Below are positions 21,825 to 24,033 of a stretch of DNA of 24,033 nt, in pieces. Position 1 is the first letter of the stretch. Each line of letters opens with the position of its first letter. The notes below the pieces were generated by a model that made no database searches, was not told the origin of the DNA, and worked only from the letters and a program-made list of their open reading frames with translations. The translations under genes were made by a program, and so were the position numbers. This DNA comes from DASQWC01 sp035640475 (GTDB taxonomy: Bacteria; Actinomycetota; JAICYB01), in the NCBI GenBank assembly GCA_035640475.1, contig DASQWC010000027.1:1-24033 (forward strand). The letters are read 5' to 3'.

Positions 21825-21941
21825 CCGACTCCCTTCGCGAGGATGACCCCGATTCAGGTTCGAGGGGTCGCCGGTCGGAGGAGTCGCTACCCTCCATCCT
21901 GTTTCGGCCTCTCAGCCCGTGTGCACGGGCTCCCCCGTCGG
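21825..21941 (-). promoter_or_regulatory. TPP riboswitch (thi-box) controlling thiGH
   Basis: Read on the minus strand, the region shows conserved thi-box parts in order: GGGGGAGCCC, the short hairpin GCCCGTG/CACGGGC, CTGAGA (21910-21915), a variable arm containing GGAGGGT-AGCG-ACTCCTCC, ACCCC, GAACCTGA (21854-21861), a P5-like stem CGGGG-TCAT-CCTCG, and GCGAAGGGA. The closing helix P1 pairs CCGAC (21937-21941) with GTCGG (21825-21829), whose last base abuts the thiG ATG. The Shine-Dalgarno GGGAG lies inside the 3' end of the aptamer. Binding of thiamine diphosphate should therefore hide the ribosome site, a translational OFF switch. No separate terminator hairpin is present between aptamer and gene. 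Confidence 0.97.
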
Positions 21942-21955
21942 TCCTTCCTGTCTTC

Positions 21956-21961
21956 ATCCTA
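21956..21961 (-). promoter_or_regulatory. Possible -10 element for thiGH, overlapping the hyuB stop
   Basis: Minus-strand TAGGAT, whose TAG is the hyuB stop codon, would start transcription about seven bases on, just before P1 of the TPP aptamer. No good -35 is seen. The alternative is read-through from hyuAB. Confidence 0.35.
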
Positions 21962-23515
21962 GCCCGGCTTCCCCCAGCCGCCGCCGCCGGGTGTCTCGAT
22001 GCGGATCACCGCTCCCGCTTCGACGCCGCGTGTCACCTTTGCCGGGAGCTCCTCGCCGTCGATCGCGTTGCGCCCGGGAGCGCCGGGCTCCCCGCCGTCC
22101 ACGCCCCACGGTCCTCGCGACCGGCGCTCGGTGATGAGCGTCACTGTCGCGTCGCTCGCCAGCACCTCGACTTCGCGGACGACGCCGTCGCCGCCGTCGT
22201 GACGCCCGCGGCCGCCGGATCCCTCTCTGATCTCGTAGCGGCGCGCACGAAGCGGATAGGCGTGCTCGAGCGCCTCGACCGGCGTGTTGAGGGTGTTCGT
22301 CATGTTCGTGTGGACGGCGGATGCGCCCGCCGACCACGGCGTCCCACCCTGGCCGCCGGCGATCGTCTCGTAATAGGAGAACGCTCGCCCACTTGCATCC
22401 GTGCCGCCGATGAGAAGGTTGTTCATCGTGCCTTGACTGGCGGCCGGGACCCGGTCCGGGGCGGCGAGAGCGAACGCGCCGAAGATCGCGTCGCAGATCC
22501 GTTGCGAGCCCTCGACGTTGCCGGCGCCGACGGCGGCCGGGGGCCGGGCGTTCACGACCGTGCCCTCGGGAGCAACGACCCGGAGCACGCGCCAGCAGCC
22601 GGCGTTCACCGGGACGTCGGTGGGGACGAGACAGCGCAGCACGAAGCAAGCGGCGCTGACGGCAACCGCTTCAACGGCGTTCACATTGCCCGCCGTCTGC
22701 GGATCGCTGTCGGACAAGTCGATCTCGACGCCGACATCGGAGATCCGCAGCGTGCAGCGGACCGCGATCGGCCCGTTGCCCGCGCCGTCGTCGTCCAAGT
22801 AGTCGGTGAACGACCACTCGCCGTGCGCGAGATCGTCGAGCGCCGCTCGTACGCGCGCGTCGGCGTAGTCGGCGAGCGCTCGCTCCGCTTCGAACAGGAC
22901 ATCGGTGCCCCAGTGCGCGGCGAGCTCGGCGAGACGCGTCGCACCCCGCGCGTTGGCGCCGCCCTGCGCCAACAGATCGCCGATGCGCTCGTCGGGCGTA
23001 CGCGACGCTTTCGTCACGAGCGCAAGCGTGTCCTCGTCCAGAACACCGCCGCGATAGAGCATGACGGGCGGAATGCGAACGCCTTCCTGCGAGATGTCCG
23101 TCGCACCCGCGGGAATCGAGCCGGGCGCGATGCCGCCGACGTCTGTGTGGTGCGCCCGGTTCGCGACGTACCCGAGCAGTACGTCGCCGGTGAACACCGG
23201 CGACACGAGCGTGAGGTCGTTGAGATGCGTGCCGCCCGAGAACGGATCGTTCAGCAACACCTGGTCACCGCGCGCGAGGCCGGGATGCGTCCGCAGCGCA
23301 GCATCGACGGACGCCGGCATCGATCCGAGATGCACGGGAATGTGCTCGGCCTGAGCGACGAGCTCGGCGCCGGACGAGAACACGGCCGCCGAGCAGTCCT
23401 CGCGTTCCTTGATGTTCGGCGAGTACGCCGTCCGTCGAAGCACTGCACCCATCTCGTCGGCGACGCCTTCCAGGGCGTGACGCAGGACTTCGAGTGTTAC
23501 GGCATCGACGGTCAT
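21959..23515 (-). CDS. hyuB: Hydantoinase B / 5-oxoprolinase family protein (HyuB)
   Basis: A 518-residue HyuB subunit of normal length. It begins MTVDAVTLEVLRHALEGVAD and shows RRTAYSPNIKEREDCSAAVF, EHIPVHLGSMPASVDA, LNDPFSGGTHLNDLTLV, ANRAHHTDVGGIAPGS, the late GGQGGTPWSAGASAVHTNMT, and the C-terminal ETPGGGGWGKP. With HyuA it forms an enzyme that opens hydantoin or 5-oxoproline rings, usually with ATP; related pairs carboxylate ketones, so the substrate is open. Its ATG overlaps the hyuA stop by four bases (ATGA). It ends 18 bases before the TPP aptamer, which makes it possible that thiGH lies on the same transcript. Confidence 0.94.
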   Translation of the reverse strand: MTVDAVTLEVLRHALEGVADEMGAVLRRTAYSPNIKEREDCSAAVFSSGAELVAQAEHIPVHLGSMPASVDAALRTHPGLARGDQVLLNDPFSGGTHLNDLTLVSPVFTGDVLLGYVANRAHHTDVGGIAPGSIPAGATDISQEGVRIPPVMLYRGGVLDEDTLALVTKASRTPDERIGDLLAQGGANARGATRLAELAAHWGTDVLFEAERALADYADARVRAALDDLAHGEWSFTDYLDDDGAGNGPIAVRCTLRISDVGVEIDLSDSDPQTAGNVNAVEAVAVSAACFVLRCLVPTDVPVNAGCWRVLRVVAPEGTVVNARPPAAVGAGNVEGSQRICDAIFGAFALAAPDRVPAASQGTMNNLLIGGTDASGRAFSYYETIAGGQGGTPWSAGASAVHTNMTNTLNTPVEALEHAYPLRARRYEIREGSGGRGRHDGGDGVVREVEVLASDATVTLITERRSRGPWGVDGGEPGAPGRNAIDGEELPAKVTRGVEAGAVIRIETPGGGGWGKPG

Positions 23516-24033
23516 GACACATCAACGAGCAACGCACCGCTCGGATGGACGAACGCACTCGCGTCTTCGTCGACCCATGTCGTCGAGTCGAGCTCGACGA
23601 TGACGGCCGGACCTTGCAGCCGCAGCTCTGAGGGGAGGTCGGCTCTGGCAAAGATGGGAACGTCGCGCTCACCGACACGCCGGACGGCGACCGGCTCGGC
23701 CGACGTGCCGGCCGGCGGCGCCGCGATGGTGACGGCGCCGTCCGGGCCGAGCGCTGCGGCGCGAAACGTGACTGCTTCGACCGGCACCCGCTCTCGCGCG
23801 AAGCCGAAACGCTCACGGTGCGCACTGTGAAACGCTTCAGCGACGAGAGCGAACGAGGGACCGCCGCGCACCGGGATGCGCAACTCATGCGACTGGCCCT
23901 CGTACCGGCAATCGACGGAGAGATCGGTTCGCATATCTACCTTCGCGATGCCCTCGGCGGTCAGCTCGCCGACGACTTCATCGGTCAGTGCCGAGAGGAT
24001 CGATCGCAGCTCGTCGTCCCGTGCACGGTCGCA
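23512..24033 (-). CDS. hyuA: Hydantoinase A / 5-oxoprolinase family protein (HyuA), C-terminal part
   Basis: The minus-strand frame is open from the window edge to the TGA at 23512, giving the last 173 residues of a HyuA subunit. Family features are a VDMRTDLSVDCRYEGQSHEL strand, FHSAHRERFGFARERVPVEAV, the alternating beta-strand region with DLPSELRLQGPAVIVE, and TTWVDEDA near the C-terminus. HyuA carries the ATP-binding actin-like fold of the hydantoinase/oxoprolinase pair. Its N-terminus lies beyond the window. The stop overlaps the hyuB start by four bases, which is the usual coupled arrangement of the two subunits. Confidence 0.93.
   Translation of the reverse strand, partial: CDRARDDELRSILSALTDEVVGELTAEGIAKVDMRTDLSVDCRYEGQSHELRIPVRGGPSFALVAEAFHSAHRERFGFARERVPVEAVTFRAAALGPDGAVTIAAPPAGTSAEPVAVRRVGERDVPIFARADLPSELRLQGPAVIVELDSTTWVDEDASAFVHPSGALLVDVS

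Overview
The window is a dense, high-GC bacterial segment with short intergenic gaps. No stretch over 300 bases lacks a gene, and I saw no tRNA, rRNA, insertion sequence, integrase or CRISPR array. Several markers together point to an actinobacterium (Actinomycetota): a fused E2-E1 2-oxoglutarate dehydrogenase/decarboxylase of the Kgd type, an F420-type luciferase-like oxidoreductase, an alpha-methylacyl-CoA racemase of mycobacterial type, DUF6458, DUF6777 and AMIN-like proteins, many GTG starts, and GTTT-N16-GGGTAC promoters. I cannot resolve class or genus. The window looks like ordinary chromosome rather than a mobile island.

Layout. 1-2089: a membrane acyltransferase with an N-terminal zinc ribbon (cut by the window edge), a MaoC-like hydratase and a divergent glycerophosphodiester phosphodiesterase. 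2086-6120: a HAD phosphatase/PlsC acyltransferase fusion, then a divergent operon of alpha-methylacyl-CoA racemase, M42 aminopeptidase and a small DUF1992-like protein. 6117-6737: a small stress operon (CsbD and a basic 'plasmid stabilization'-type protein) behind a SigB/SigF-like promoter. 6739-9117: a divergent SDR and acyl-CoA synthetase. 9124-14727: a tight four-gene minus-strand run of kgd, macrodomain protein, AMIN-like lipoprotein and DUF6777 protein. 14780-16331: two consecutive secreted, cysteine-free helical proteins of unknown function. 16376-19714: an LLM oxidoreductase, two tandem DUF6458 membrane proteins (the upstream one with another SigB-like promoter) and a secreted seven-repeat FG-GAP protein. 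19826-24033: thiH and thiG behind a TPP riboswitch, then hyuB and partial hyuA.

How the genes fit together. Branched or unusual acyl-CoA metabolism recurs (MaoC hydratase, racemase, SDR, acyl-CoA synthetase), with phospholipid synthesis and turnover (PlsC, GDPD) and central metabolism (Kgd). The stress genes share a promoter class. Thiazole synthesis is controlled by TPP through an aptamer whose closing helix abuts the thiG start codon. Kgd needs thiamine diphosphate, the end product of that pathway.

Nothing here is clearly a new defence or mobile system. The most novel-looking items are the paired secreted helical proteins, the four-gene kgd-macrodomain-envelope run, the zinc-ribbon acyltransferase, the two matching stress promoters, the -10-like hexamers placed exactly six bases before GTG starts, and the riboswitch packed between hyuB and thiG. 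All family assignments come from reading motifs by eye; no database search was run.
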